DNA of 22,487 nt from a virus. The stretch spans positions 1-22,487 of IMG/VR virus record IMGVR_UViG_3300025816_002203. One strand, written 5' to 3'. The notes under the pieces are model-generated. The model did not search any database. It was not told the origin of the DNA and was given only the letters and a program-made list of their open reading frames with translations. Below, in pieces: positions 6,090-11,249 of the stretch (the first letter of the stretch is position 1; each line of letters begins with the position of its first letter). Made by a program: the position numbers and the translations under genes.

Positions 6090-7010
6090 TTAATTTGTGG
6101 CGAGTGATACTTCATCCACCTCGATTTTCTCCTTGTCCGGGATTCTTGTTGTCAGCTTGGTGAAGGTCGCATCGTTATTGGCAGCTTCACTTAATCTACT
6201 AAGAACATTTCGATTGGCTCGATTTGATAGTTCAAACCTATGCTCGGCTACATTGTGCGTCAAGTGCTGAGTTACTGCATTGTAAAGGTTATACATATTT
6301 CGAGGGTGGTCAATTGCAGCGTGTCCCGCGTTTACCTTATAGGTTTCATCAATCCAGATTGGAGTTATGGAATCTTTCATGCAAGTTGAGATCATCTTTT
6401 TATCTGCTAAGTTTTCCAAGATGAGAACTCCTTGCTCTTCAGTTATCAACATGTCATTTAAATGGCGAAACATATCAGCCGACTCTCGGAATTTCGTTGC
6501 GCATTTTAAAACTGACTCAGCGATTGAATCCAGTTTCAGCTTCTTACTATGCTGTTGATTTAATTGGCTATCAGCTTTCAAGCTCATCATCCCATTAGAG
6601 CAAACCAATCGGCGTAAACCAATTGACCAACTTAGTCCAGAACTGCGATCAAAAGAATTGTTGAGGATCAAACGCATTGAAACCACATCCCCTACATTGA
6701 TTTTTTCCTTAACGGCAGGGAAGTCATAAACGCCGTAAAAACGAGAACCTCCTTGAGTGACAAGTTTTTCTGATTCATACTGCCCAAGATTAGTTCTTTC
6801 AAGTGCCTGTTCCACTTTTTCTATTACTGTTCCATTATTTACAATTTCATAATGCTTGCTTGTCGATCCAATGCATTCATTGGTGTCTGTTCTGTAATTT
6901 CCCATTACATGTGATGGGTTTCCATCGGCGTCTGATAATGGGCGCTGCTCCACTTGAAAGTCATAGTGGTTGGATTGAAGTGATTTTTTTGGTATGGATT
7001 GTTTTCTCAT
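6090..7010 (-). CDS. DUF932 phage/plasmid-like protein
   Basis: 306 residues. The stretch GTVIEKVEQALERTNLGQY, the KLVTQGGSRFYGVYDFP block and the VSMRLILNNSFDRSSGLSW..GLRRLVCSNGM block match the DUF932 family (also the TIGR03299 phage/plasmid-like proteins). This family is common in phages and plasmids; its role is not known for certain. Length fits. Unlike its neighbours the promoter (TTGACC 7070-7075, 17 bp, CATTAT 7047-7052, minus) lies about 37 nt from the ATG, so the mRNA has a leader of roughly 30 nt ending GAATAAATACT without a Shine-Dalgarno. A perfect terminator follows the stop. Confidence 0.8.
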   Translation of the reverse strand: MRKQSIPKKSLQSNHYDFQVEQRPLSDADGNPSHVMGNYRTDTNECIGSTSKHYEIVNNGTVIEKVEQALERTNLGQYESEKLVTQGGSRFYGVYDFPAVKEKINVGDVVSMRLILNNSFDRSSGLSWSIGLRRLVCSNGMMSLKADSQLNQQHSKKLKLDSIAESVLKCATKFRESADMFRHLNDMLITEEQGVLILENLADKKMISTCMKDSITPIWIDETYKVNAGHAAIDHPRNMYNLYNAVTQHLTHNVAEHRFELSNRANRNVLSRLSEAANNDATFTKLTTRIPDKEKIEVDEVSLATN

Positions 7011-7046
7011 AGTATTTATTCAGTGATAGGTTTTAACTTCGAATTA

Positions 7047-7075
7047 ATAATGACATTTTTTTCTGATATGGTCAA
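7047..7075 (-). promoter_or_regulatory. Early promoter with short leader
   Basis: Minus strand: TTGACC, 17 bp, CATTAT. The start should be near 7040, giving a ~30-nt A-rich leader before the DUF932 ATG. Confidence 0.6.
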
Positions 7076-7095
7076 CAATATTTTATGATTATTTT

Positions 7096-7770
7096 TTATG
7101 CGGTTAGAAATTTATGAGCTTTTAAAGTATTGGTGAAAGCCATCATTAGCATTGGGCTGTAAGGGTTTGTGCTGTAACGATGTGACCAGATGTTAATCCA
7201 TCCCTGTTCGCCAAATCTTTCTAAAAGGTGTGGCTCAAGATTACTTGCATAATAACCATGTTTAAATTCCATAGGGACGTTTTTATTATGGCGGATACTC
7301 TTGGCGTAAAAAGTCACGACCACGACAGAATGGGGGGCGCATTGTCTCGTTGACTCTTCAATACGTTCTGTATTCGCTGCCCCACAATAATCACGCCAAA
7401 TGAACATGGGGTTTGTATATTTTGCGCGTCCAGTAGCAGGGCTTTCAACATATCCGTTTTCTGGGAGAGGTAACTCCACGTAAGATAAAACATCACGATT
7501 TTGATCCAATAACCTATTAACACGCGGAGTTTCCATATTATTTTTATATACAATTCCATCTCCTTCGTAACAGAAAAGTTTTACGTTTTCTTGCCTTGCT
7601 CGTTTTAATATATGACGTTCTAAATTAAATCCAGTAGCAGGAAGCCCCGCAAACGCTTTTTCTTTTCCCTTGAGCATTTTTTCAAATTCAGCTTCTAGTC
7701 CTGCGACCATATGGCGAGCTTTGATTTTTTCATTATTTTTTTCAATTGAAGGTGAGTAGCTTGTGTTCAT
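7096..7770 (-). CDS. Hypothetical protein, possibly methyltransferase-like
   Basis: 224 residues. After a charged N-terminus, the segments HILKRARQENVKLFCYEGD, then PMFIWRDYCGAANTERI, then SVVVVTFYAKSIRHN recall the layout of phage class I methyltransferase-like proteins (acidic residue after strand 2, a W-DYCG strand, then a VTF strand). The glycine-rich SAM loop is not evident, so this is a weak structural guess. The ATG at 7770 is 6 nt after CATTAT with TTGACC 17 bp upstream. A 22-bp tandem repeat (7825-7868) lies just upstream of the -35 and may be its operator. Confidence 0.55.
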   Translation of the reverse strand: MNTSYSPSIEKNNEKIKARHMVAGLEAEFEKMLKGKEKAFAGLPATGFNLERHILKRARQENVKLFCYEGDGIVYKNNMETPRVNRLLDQNRDVLSYVELPLPENGYVESPATGRAKYTNPMFIWRDYCGAANTERIEESTRQCAPHSVVVVTFYAKSIRHNKNVPMEFKHGYYASNLEPHLLERFGEQGWINIWSHRYSTNPYSPMLMMAFTNTLKAHKFLTA

Positions 7771-7805
7771 GAGAAAATAATGTCATAATATAATCTCAGG
7801 GTCAA
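7771..7805 (-). promoter_or_regulatory. Leaderless early promoter
   Basis: Minus strand: TTGACC (7800-7805), 17 bp, CATTAT (7777-7782), 6 nt, ATG. Confidence 0.65.
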
Positions 7806-7824
7806 CCATAAAAGTAACTTTTTT

Positions 7825-7880
7825 AAATATGAAGTGTGATCTAGTCAAATATGAAGTGTGGGACAGTCAAATAATGAGCG
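7825..7880. repeat. 22-bp tandem repeat, candidate operator
   Basis: AAATATGAAGTGTG-NNNN-AGTC occurs at 7825-7846 and 7847-7868, followed by the partial AAATAATGAGCG. Two helical turns per unit and a position 20 bp upstream of the 7770 gene's -35 suggest a regulator-binding array. Confidence 0.6.
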
Positions 7881-7941
7881 CGGCTCTTTAATAAAAAAAA
7901 CTTTTTTCCGCAGATCACTTTATGATATAAAGTAAGTATTC

Positions 7942-8066
7942 GCTTGACATTCGTAACCTATTTACTATTAAGGGTTTACGTCTGCTCGGGGGCCCCTTCG
8001 CAGCTGTAAAGTGCTTATTATTAGGGGTTTATAGATATTTAGGTAAGCATTCAGCGTGCCAAGGTG
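7942..8066. repeat. Palindromic GGGGCCCC repeat, copy C
   Basis: The core hairpin is TTTAC..CTGC..GGGGGCCCC..GCAG..GTAAA. The left arm carries TTGACA (7944-7949), 16 bp, TATTAA (7966-7971). The right end, read in reverse, is CCTTGGCACGCTGAATGC, matching copy D's right end (CTTGGCACGCC). It is the fullest copy together with D. Confidence 0.7.
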
Positions 8067-8101
8067 GAAAAAGAAAAATCCGCGAAATTAATCGCGGATT
8101 T
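8066..8101 (-). terminator. Terminator hairpin
   Basis: AAATCCGCG (8076-8084) pairs perfectly with CGCGGATTT (8093-8101). On the minus strand it is followed by TTTCTTTTT, so it would stop leftward transcripts from the 8277-8468 gene. Confidence 0.75.
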
Positions 8102-8133
8102 AACTTGACAAGCGGGAAAACCATTAAACCCAT

Positions 8134-8212
8134 TTGTCGTTTCACATAAGTAGTATATGAACATGTGAAAATGTCGGGGATTGTTTTAAGTCAGCCCCGA
8201 CTGACTGTTTCT
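8134..8212 (+). ncRNA. Promoter plus two mutually exclusive hairpins
   Basis: TTGTCG (8134-8139), 16 bp, TATGAA (8156-8161). The RNA begins near 8168 and can pair GTCGGGG (8173-8179) with CCCCGAC (8195-8201), or AGTCAG (8189-8194) with CTGACT (8201-8206); the two stems exclude each other. A 15-codon ORF (ATG 8171) spans them. No gene follows on this strand, so an attenuator-like or antisense RNA is possible. Confidence 0.4.
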
Positions 8213-8276
8213 CCATAACACAACAACATAACCAATAACAAATCCGATTCACCTCCATCGGCAGGGAAATTTAAAA

Positions 8277-8468
8277 TTAGATCGTTTCCTCATTCGGCCA
8301 GATTTTAAAACCTTTATGCCAGATACTCACCTCTTGATTTTTACCGTATCGGTTCAAGATCTGCTCGGCTTCTTCAAAAGCTCTCAGCAAGCCTTCATTT
8401 GTTCGCGGGAAAGTCTCGTAAACATCTTTTGTGTGCTTGAGCCTGTAAACGTTATCATTAACTTTCAT
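8277..8468 (-). CDS. Small hypothetical protein
   Basis: 63 residues with a predicted helical middle (EGLLRAFEEAEQILNRYG) and a C-terminal strand-like end (VSIWHKGFKIWPNE). The promoter is textbook for this phage: TTGACA, 16 bp, TAAATT, 6 nt, ATG. It begins MKVN like its upstream neighbour at 8794, an effect of duplicated start regions. A weak CCGAT/ATCGG hairpin follows at 8244-8261. No family recognised. Confidence 0.7.
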   Translation of the reverse strand: MKVNDNVYRLKHTKDVYETFPRTNEGLLRAFEEAEQILNRYGKNQEVSIWHKGFKIWPNEETI

Positions 8469-8502
8469 ACGTTCAATTTACCAGATTAAAAGAGTTTGTC
8501 AA
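8469..8502 (-). promoter_or_regulatory. Leaderless early promoter
   Basis: Minus strand: TTGACA (8497-8502), 16 bp, TAAATT (8475-8480), 6 nt, ATG. The -35 lies just beyond the stop of the 8504-8794 gene. Confidence 0.75.
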
Positions 8503-8503
8503 A

Positions 8504-8794
8504 TTATATTTCTCGCATTGCTGTCGCATATATCGGATCTCCAACATGGCGAACTCCCATAACTTCCCACGGTGCCATATCAGTTGAGATATCATCCTCA
8601 AAACAATAGTAATCATGATGACGATTTTTCCAATCATACATATAGATATATGTTTTGCCGTTCCATGTGGAAGGGACTTCATCGCCATCACAGGCGACAC
8701 AATAAGGCGCGTTCTTAAATGCTGCGGAAAAAGTCTTGCCGTTTGGCATGGTGTAGGTGACGATTCCGGTTTCAGTATCCTTGTTAACTTTCAT
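8504..8794 (-). CDS. Hypothetical protein with CxxC
   Basis: 96 residues. It looks beta-rich (ETGIVTYTMPNGKTFSAAF, then GKTYIYMYDWKNR) with a single CVAC pair near residue 32 and acidic stretches. It starts 6 nt after CATAAT with TTGCGT 16 bp upstream, and carries the shared upstream box (8829-8849). The stop abuts the next promoter, showing very tight packing. No family recognised. Confidence 0.7.
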   Translation of the reverse strand: MKVNKDTETGIVTYTMPNGKTFSAAFKNAPYCVACDGDEVPSTWNGKTYIYMYDWKNRHHDYYCFEDDISTDMAPWEVMGVRHVGDPIYATAMREI

Positions 8795-8850
8795 GATTTA
8801 ATTATGTCAGTTTTAAAGATTAACGCAAGGAAAAAGAGTGATTATTTTTA
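8795..8850 (-). promoter_or_regulatory. Leaderless early promoter with upstream box
   Basis: Minus strand: box AAAATAATCACTCTTTTTCC, then TTGCGT (8823-8828), 16 bp, CATAAT (8801-8806), 6 nt, ATG. The box overlaps the 3' end of the 8848-9285 gene. Confidence 0.75.
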
Positions 8851-9285
8851 GAGCTTGTAAAAAGCATGTTGACCAATTACTTTTACAGGTTTTTTGCCTT
8901 TTGCCCAATAAGGTTTCTTTTTCATCCATGTTGCGTGATAGTGGTTGCTGTAACCAACCAAGGCACGATTCATTGAGTTGACATTCTTGGCAAAGTATAT
9001 CGCCATCTTTGCCTGTGGCAAGTCAAGCAAGTGTTCAAGATCTTTTAAACTTTTGCCGTTCCAACATGAGAATTGCCATTTCGCTAAACAGATTTGTTTT
9101 GCTGTTTGCTTTCGTTCAATTGCTCGTTGTTGAATAACGGCACAAACTGCGCCCATTCCATTGTCGCCCTCTCCTCTTGCTTCTGCAAGTAGCGTGATTG
9201 CCACAATTTTTTGTTCATCTGTAATTGATGACGCCAATGCCGAGATTGATTGAAGTAAGAGAATTGCATATATTAAAGATTTCAT
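8848..9285 (-). CDS. SleB-type cell-wall hydrolase with signal peptide
   Basis: 145 residues. Residues 1-18 (MKSLIYAILLLQSISALA) form a signal peptide, so the enzyme should be exported to the periplasm or wall. The family marks of cell-wall hydrolases (SleB/CwlJ, Hydrolase_2) are TLLAEARGEG with the probable catalytic Glu at 35, NHYHATW at 114-120, and the C-terminal VIGQHAFY. It cleaves peptidoglycan (lytic transglycosylase type is typical). It is short, the catalytic domain alone. The in-frame TTG at 9318 is the -35 and is rejected as start. Not next to an obvious holin; its use could be lysis or wall remodelling. Confidence 0.85.
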   Translation of the reverse strand: MKSLIYAILLLQSISALASSITDEQKIVAITLLAEARGEGDNGMGAVCAVIQQRAIERKQTAKQICLAKWQFSCWNGKSLKDLEHLLDLPQAKMAIYFAKNVNSMNRALVGYSNHYHATWMKKKPYWAKGKKPVKVIGQHAFYKL

Positions 9286-9338
9286 AGTATAAGGTAACAT
9301 ATTAAAGGGGATTGTCAAGCCCTCCTTTTCAGGAGGGC
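9286..9338 (-). promoter_or_regulatory. Hairpin abutting a leaderless promoter
   Basis: On the minus strand GCCCTCCT-GAAA-AGGAGGGC (9319-9338) directly touches TTGACA (9313-9318); then 16 bp, TACCTT (9291-9296), 5 nt, ATG. The hairpin has no U-tract, so it may stop the upstream 9346-9558 transcript weakly while sitting against the hydrolase -35. Confidence 0.6.
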
Positions 9339-9345
9339 CGTTGAA

Positions 9346-9558
9346 TTATTGACGCAGTATGTCAATTATTTTGTTAGTATTGAATCTTCTAAGAGGTCCA
9401 ATATTCCCATCAACTACTTTATGACAGATAATATGATCTGAATGTTTTTCAACTTGAGTAATGCAGTATTCCATCATCTTTTGACCTTTCACGTAGAAAA
9501 GAGAATATTTTGCGTTTGAAATGATGTTGGTTAGTTTGTTTTCTAAGATGTTGTTCAT
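9346..9558 (-). CDS. Small protein with WYL-like strand motif
   Basis: 70 residues. The C-terminal part (MMEYCITQVEKHSDHIICHKVVDGNIGPLRRFNTNKIIDIL) reads as successive beta strands ending RRFNTNKI, like the closing strands of small SH3-like/WYL modules; the 11034 gene ends in a similar way. This is a weak likeness. Promoter: TTGCAA, 16 bp, TATATT, 6 nt, ATG, with the upstream box at 9593-9613. It starts MNNILEN, close to the MDKILEN of the next micro-gene upstream, so the cassette (promoter plus first codons) was duplicated. Confidence 0.65.
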   Translation of the reverse strand: MNNILENKLTNIISNAKYSLFYVKGQKMMEYCITQVEKHSDHIICHKVVDGNIGPLRRFNTNKIIDILRQ

Positions 9559-9614
9559 GGTTTTAATATAACAGTTTTTGAGGTTGTTGCAAGGAAAAAG
9601 AGTGATTATTTTTA
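9559..9614 (-). promoter_or_regulatory. Leaderless early promoter with upstream box
   Basis: Minus strand: AAAATAATCACTCTTTTTCC box, TTGCAA (9587-9592), 16 bp, TATATT (9565-9570), 6 nt, ATG. Confidence 0.75.
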
Positions 9615-9728
9615 ATCTATCTTGTTTGCGAGATGATCAAACAGGGCTTCGAATCTTTCACCCGAAGCTAGTAGGGTATTTTCAAGCCAGACACCGAGAG
9701 CAATCATATTTTCTAAGATCTTGTCCAT
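9612..9728 (-). CDS. 38-residue micro-protein
   Basis: MDKILENMIALGVWLENTLL..., ending LFDHLANKID. It is amphipathic to hydrophobic helical and could associate with a membrane or partner. It is supported chiefly by its promoter, which follows the shared geometry exactly (TTGTAA, 16 bp, TAGATT, 6 nt, ATG) and carries the upstream box. The first six codons resemble those of the 9558 gene. Confidence 0.6.
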   Translation of the reverse strand: MDKILENMIALGVWLENTLLASGERFEALFDHLANKID

Positions 9729-9785
9729 GGTTCTAATCTATCAGATTCAAGGAGTATTACAAGGAAAAAGAATGATTATTTTTTC
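9729..9785 (-). promoter_or_regulatory. Leaderless early promoter with upstream box
   Basis: Minus strand: AAAATAATCATTCTTTTTCC box, TTGTAA (9757-9762), 16 bp, TAGATT (9735-9740), 6 nt, ATG. The TAA in this -35 is also the stop codon of the next gene upstream. Confidence 0.7.
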
Positions 9786-9894
9786 CCATCTCCCAAGATC
9801 TCAACCCGTCCAAGTATTTGCGTGAGGCCTTGTCTCTTGCGGATTTTTTGGCTGCGGCTCGTGCTAGGAATTGTTTGAATTCTTTATCTTTCAT
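9757..9894 (-). CDS. 45-residue basic micro-protein
   Basis: MKDKEFKQFLARAAAKKSAR...YLDGLRSWEMGKNNHSFSL. A lysine/arginine/alanine-rich helix suggests nucleic-acid binding. Its last residues (NNHSFSL) are encoded by the shared promoter box of the next gene, and its stop is that gene's -35, so coding and regulatory DNA overlap. Promoter: TTGCAA, 16 bp, CATACT, 6 nt, ATG. Confidence 0.6.
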   Translation of the reverse strand: MKDKEFKQFLARAAAKKSARDKASRKYLDGLRSWEMGKNNHSFSL

Positions 9895-9960
9895 ACTTAT
9901 AGTATGACAGTTTTTTCAAACATTGCAAGCGTTTTCTGAAAAAAAGTATGATTATTTTTT
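9895..9960 (-). promoter_or_regulatory. Leaderless early promoter, variant box
   Basis: Minus strand: AAAATAATCATACTTTTTTT, about ten extra bases, then TTGCAA (9923-9928), 16 bp, CATACT (9901-9906), 6 nt, ATG. Confidence 0.65.
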
Positions 9961-9983
9961 GTCTGAAGTATTTTAAATTAAAA

Positions 9984-10105
9984 GCTTGACATGCATAACT
10001 CGTTGAATATAAACACTTTAGGGCTCTGAGGGGGCCCGGCCCGAGCCGTAAACCCTTTAAAGTCAAGGACTTAGAGCGATCGCAGTAAGCATCTGGCGTG
10101 CCAAG
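9984..10105. repeat. Palindromic GGGGCCCC repeat, copy D
   Basis: The left arm has TTGACA (9986-9991), 16 bp, TATAAA (10008-10013). The core GGCTC..GGGGGCCC..GAGCC is flanked by TTTA/TAAA. The right arm (GTAAACCCTTTAAAGTCAAGGACTTAGAGCG) matches copy B. The ends read CTTGACATGCA and, reversed, CTTGGCACGCC, i.e. short imperfect terminal inverted repeats. Confidence 0.7.
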
Positions 10106-10133
10106 ATTAATTTAAAAAAAGTGCACAAAAAGC

Positions 10134-10245
10134 TTGTTATTGTTTTTTGTTTCCCTATAATAATAAGTGGACCCCTGATGACGCGGATACACAAGGACAA
10201 AAAGAAAGGGCCGAAGCCCTCCTTGTCAAGGTTTATTTTTATTTC
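10134..10245 (+). ncRNA. Candidate short plus-strand RNA
   Basis: TTGTTA, 16 bp (mostly T), TATAAT (10156-10161). The RNA would start near 10168, has no ORF, and ends in a compound hairpin: ACAAGG (10191-10196)/CCTTGT (10221-10226) around AGGGC-CGAA-GCCCT, followed by TTTATTTTTATTTC. It would be antisense to the 3' end of the 10239-10649 gene. Confidence 0.45.
10197..10226 (-). terminator. UUCG-loop terminator
   Basis: On the minus strand AGGGC-TTCG-GCCCT is followed by TTCTTTTTGT. It ends the 10878-to-10239 unit; the other strand may serve the plus-strand RNA. Confidence 0.8.
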
Positions 10246-10649
10246 TTTACCATCACCTGATAACATTGGATCTTCTTATAGAATGAAAAGTCTGATTCAT
10301 TCCAAGAATCATCTGGAGTATCACCGTCAAAGATTGAATCCTTGAAAACTTCCATTTCAAAATCACAAAGGATACTGATAACATTATAACCATTTGAAAC
10401 ATGAGGAAGACAAGGGTCTTCATCGGGGCAAATGTTGTCGAGCTTTACTCTATCCCATAGCAGCTCTAATACTTCACAACCTGAGATCCATTGTCGTTCA
10501 TGTTGTGATACTAACCCCATCACCATTTGATAAACTGCTTTGCTTTTATCTGCTTGAATAAGCAACTGTTCAAAATGCTTAAGGCATTCTTTGTATTCCA
10601 TGCGCTCATACTGTGTGAGTTTCTCTTCTATGTTAGTGATTGTATTCAT
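10239..10649 (-). CDS. Hypothetical protein, second gene of a unit
   Basis: 136 residues from the ATG at 10649. It lies 13 nt after the stop of the 10663-10878 gene and has no -10, so it should be co-transcribed. Its leader (AACAGAATACAAACC) is A-rich and resembles that of the 11034 gene. The protein is largely helical (EEKLTQYERMEYKECLKHFEQLL), then acidic (CPDEDPCLPHVSNGY, FDGDTPDDSWNESD). A longer frame from TTG at 10676 overlaps the upstream stop and is rejected. No family recognised. Confidence 0.65.
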   Translation of the reverse strand: MNTITNIEEKLTQYERMEYKECLKHFEQLLIQADKSKAVYQMVMGLVSQHERQWISGCEVLELLWDRVKLDNICPDEDPCLPHVSNGYNVISILCDFEMEVFKDSIFDGDTPDDSWNESDFSFYKKIQCYQVMVKK

Positions 10650-10662
10650 GGTTTGTATTCTG

Positions 10663-10878
10663 TTATATGTTATCAACGGATGCGTTAAGGAAAACCGAGG
10701 AGTTATTCTCCATTGTTTGTATTATATGATCTTGTTCTGAGATCTTTTCTTTCAGGTAATCTTTTCTTTCCTCTGAAAGAGCTTTCTTTTGCTCATCCTC
10801 AAGGAGACGCTTGTGACTTGAGGCTGAAGTGATGACCTTGTAGTAAAGGGACATGTTGAAGTCTTTCGTTGTTTTCAT
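10663..10878 (-). CDS. Small coiled-coil protein
   Basis: 71 residues, nearly all charged helix (SHKRLLEDEQKKALSEERKDYLKEKISEQDHIIQTM), probably a short coiled coil. The promoter keeps the rule: TTGCGT (10907-10912), 16 bp, TAAATT (10885-10890), 6 nt, ATG, with the upstream box in the form AAAATAATGACTCTTTTTTG. First gene of a two-gene unit. Function unknown. Confidence 0.65.
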   Translation of the reverse strand: MKTTKDFNMSLYYKVITSASSHKRLLEDEQKKALSEERKDYLKEKISEQDHIIQTMENNSSVFLNASVDNI

Positions 10879-10935
10879 GATATAAATTTAACATATTTTA
10901 AGATTAACGCAACAAAAAAGAGTCATTATTTTAAA
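10879..10935 (-). promoter_or_regulatory. Leaderless early promoter with upstream box
   Basis: Minus strand: AAAATAATGACTCTTTTTTG, TTGCGT (10907-10912), 16 bp, TAAATT (10885-10890), 6 nt, ATG. Confidence 0.7.
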
Positions 10936-10967
10936 AAAGATTATCTTATCTTTTTTTAAAAAAGTGC

Positions 10968-10995
10968 TTGATTTAATCGGTAGGTATGGTATCTT
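10968..10995 (+). promoter_or_regulatory. Early promoter with ~30-nt leader
   Basis: TTGATT (10968-10973), 16 bp, TATCTT (10990-10995), TGG before the -10. The start is expected near 11002, giving a leader with AACAGAATAACAATAAAAAC and no Shine-Dalgarno before the ATG at 11034. Confidence 0.6.
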
Positions 10996-11033
10996 GTATG
11001 TATAAAGTTTAACAGAATAACAATAAAAACATT

Positions 11034-11249
11034 ATGACTAAAGTAACTATTAACTACGAACCAGCAAAACATGACGGCATCGAAAACACTGATAACTCTA
11101 TTTTTCGCTATGTCGTCGAAACTGATGAGCCATTTGAAAACCTATCCAACGGAGAAAAGTTTGCAGGCTTTGGTGGGAAGTGCGTTGAAACTGGTGAGTA
11201 TAAGCGTTTCCGATGGGATCGGATTGAGTCAATCGTTCATCACGGTTAA
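11034..11249 (+). CDS. Small hypothetical protein, WYL-like end
   Basis: 71 residues. A strand-rich protein (FRYVVETDEPFENL, EKFAGFGGKCVETGEYKRFRWDRIESI). The end, YKRFRWDRIESI, resembles the RxFRLDRI strand of WYL/SH3-like modules and the end of the 9346-9558 protein; it is too short to assign. It is the last early-type gene before the GC-rich boundary and keeps a sigma70-like promoter. Confidence 0.65.
   Translation: MTKVTINYEPAKHDGIENTDNSIFRYVVETDEPFENLSNGEKFAGFGGKCVETGEYKRFRWDRIESIVHHG

Noticed and set aside
7096-7770. Firm call as DNA methyltransferase
   Set aside because: The W-DYCG and VTF strands are suggestive but the SAM-binding glycine loop and a catalytic motif (e.g. DPPY) are not visible.
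10134-10245. tRNA or tmRNA
   Set aside because: No cloverleaf, anticodon arm or T-loop consensus; the only structure is the terminator-like hairpin. No tRNA was found elsewhere either.
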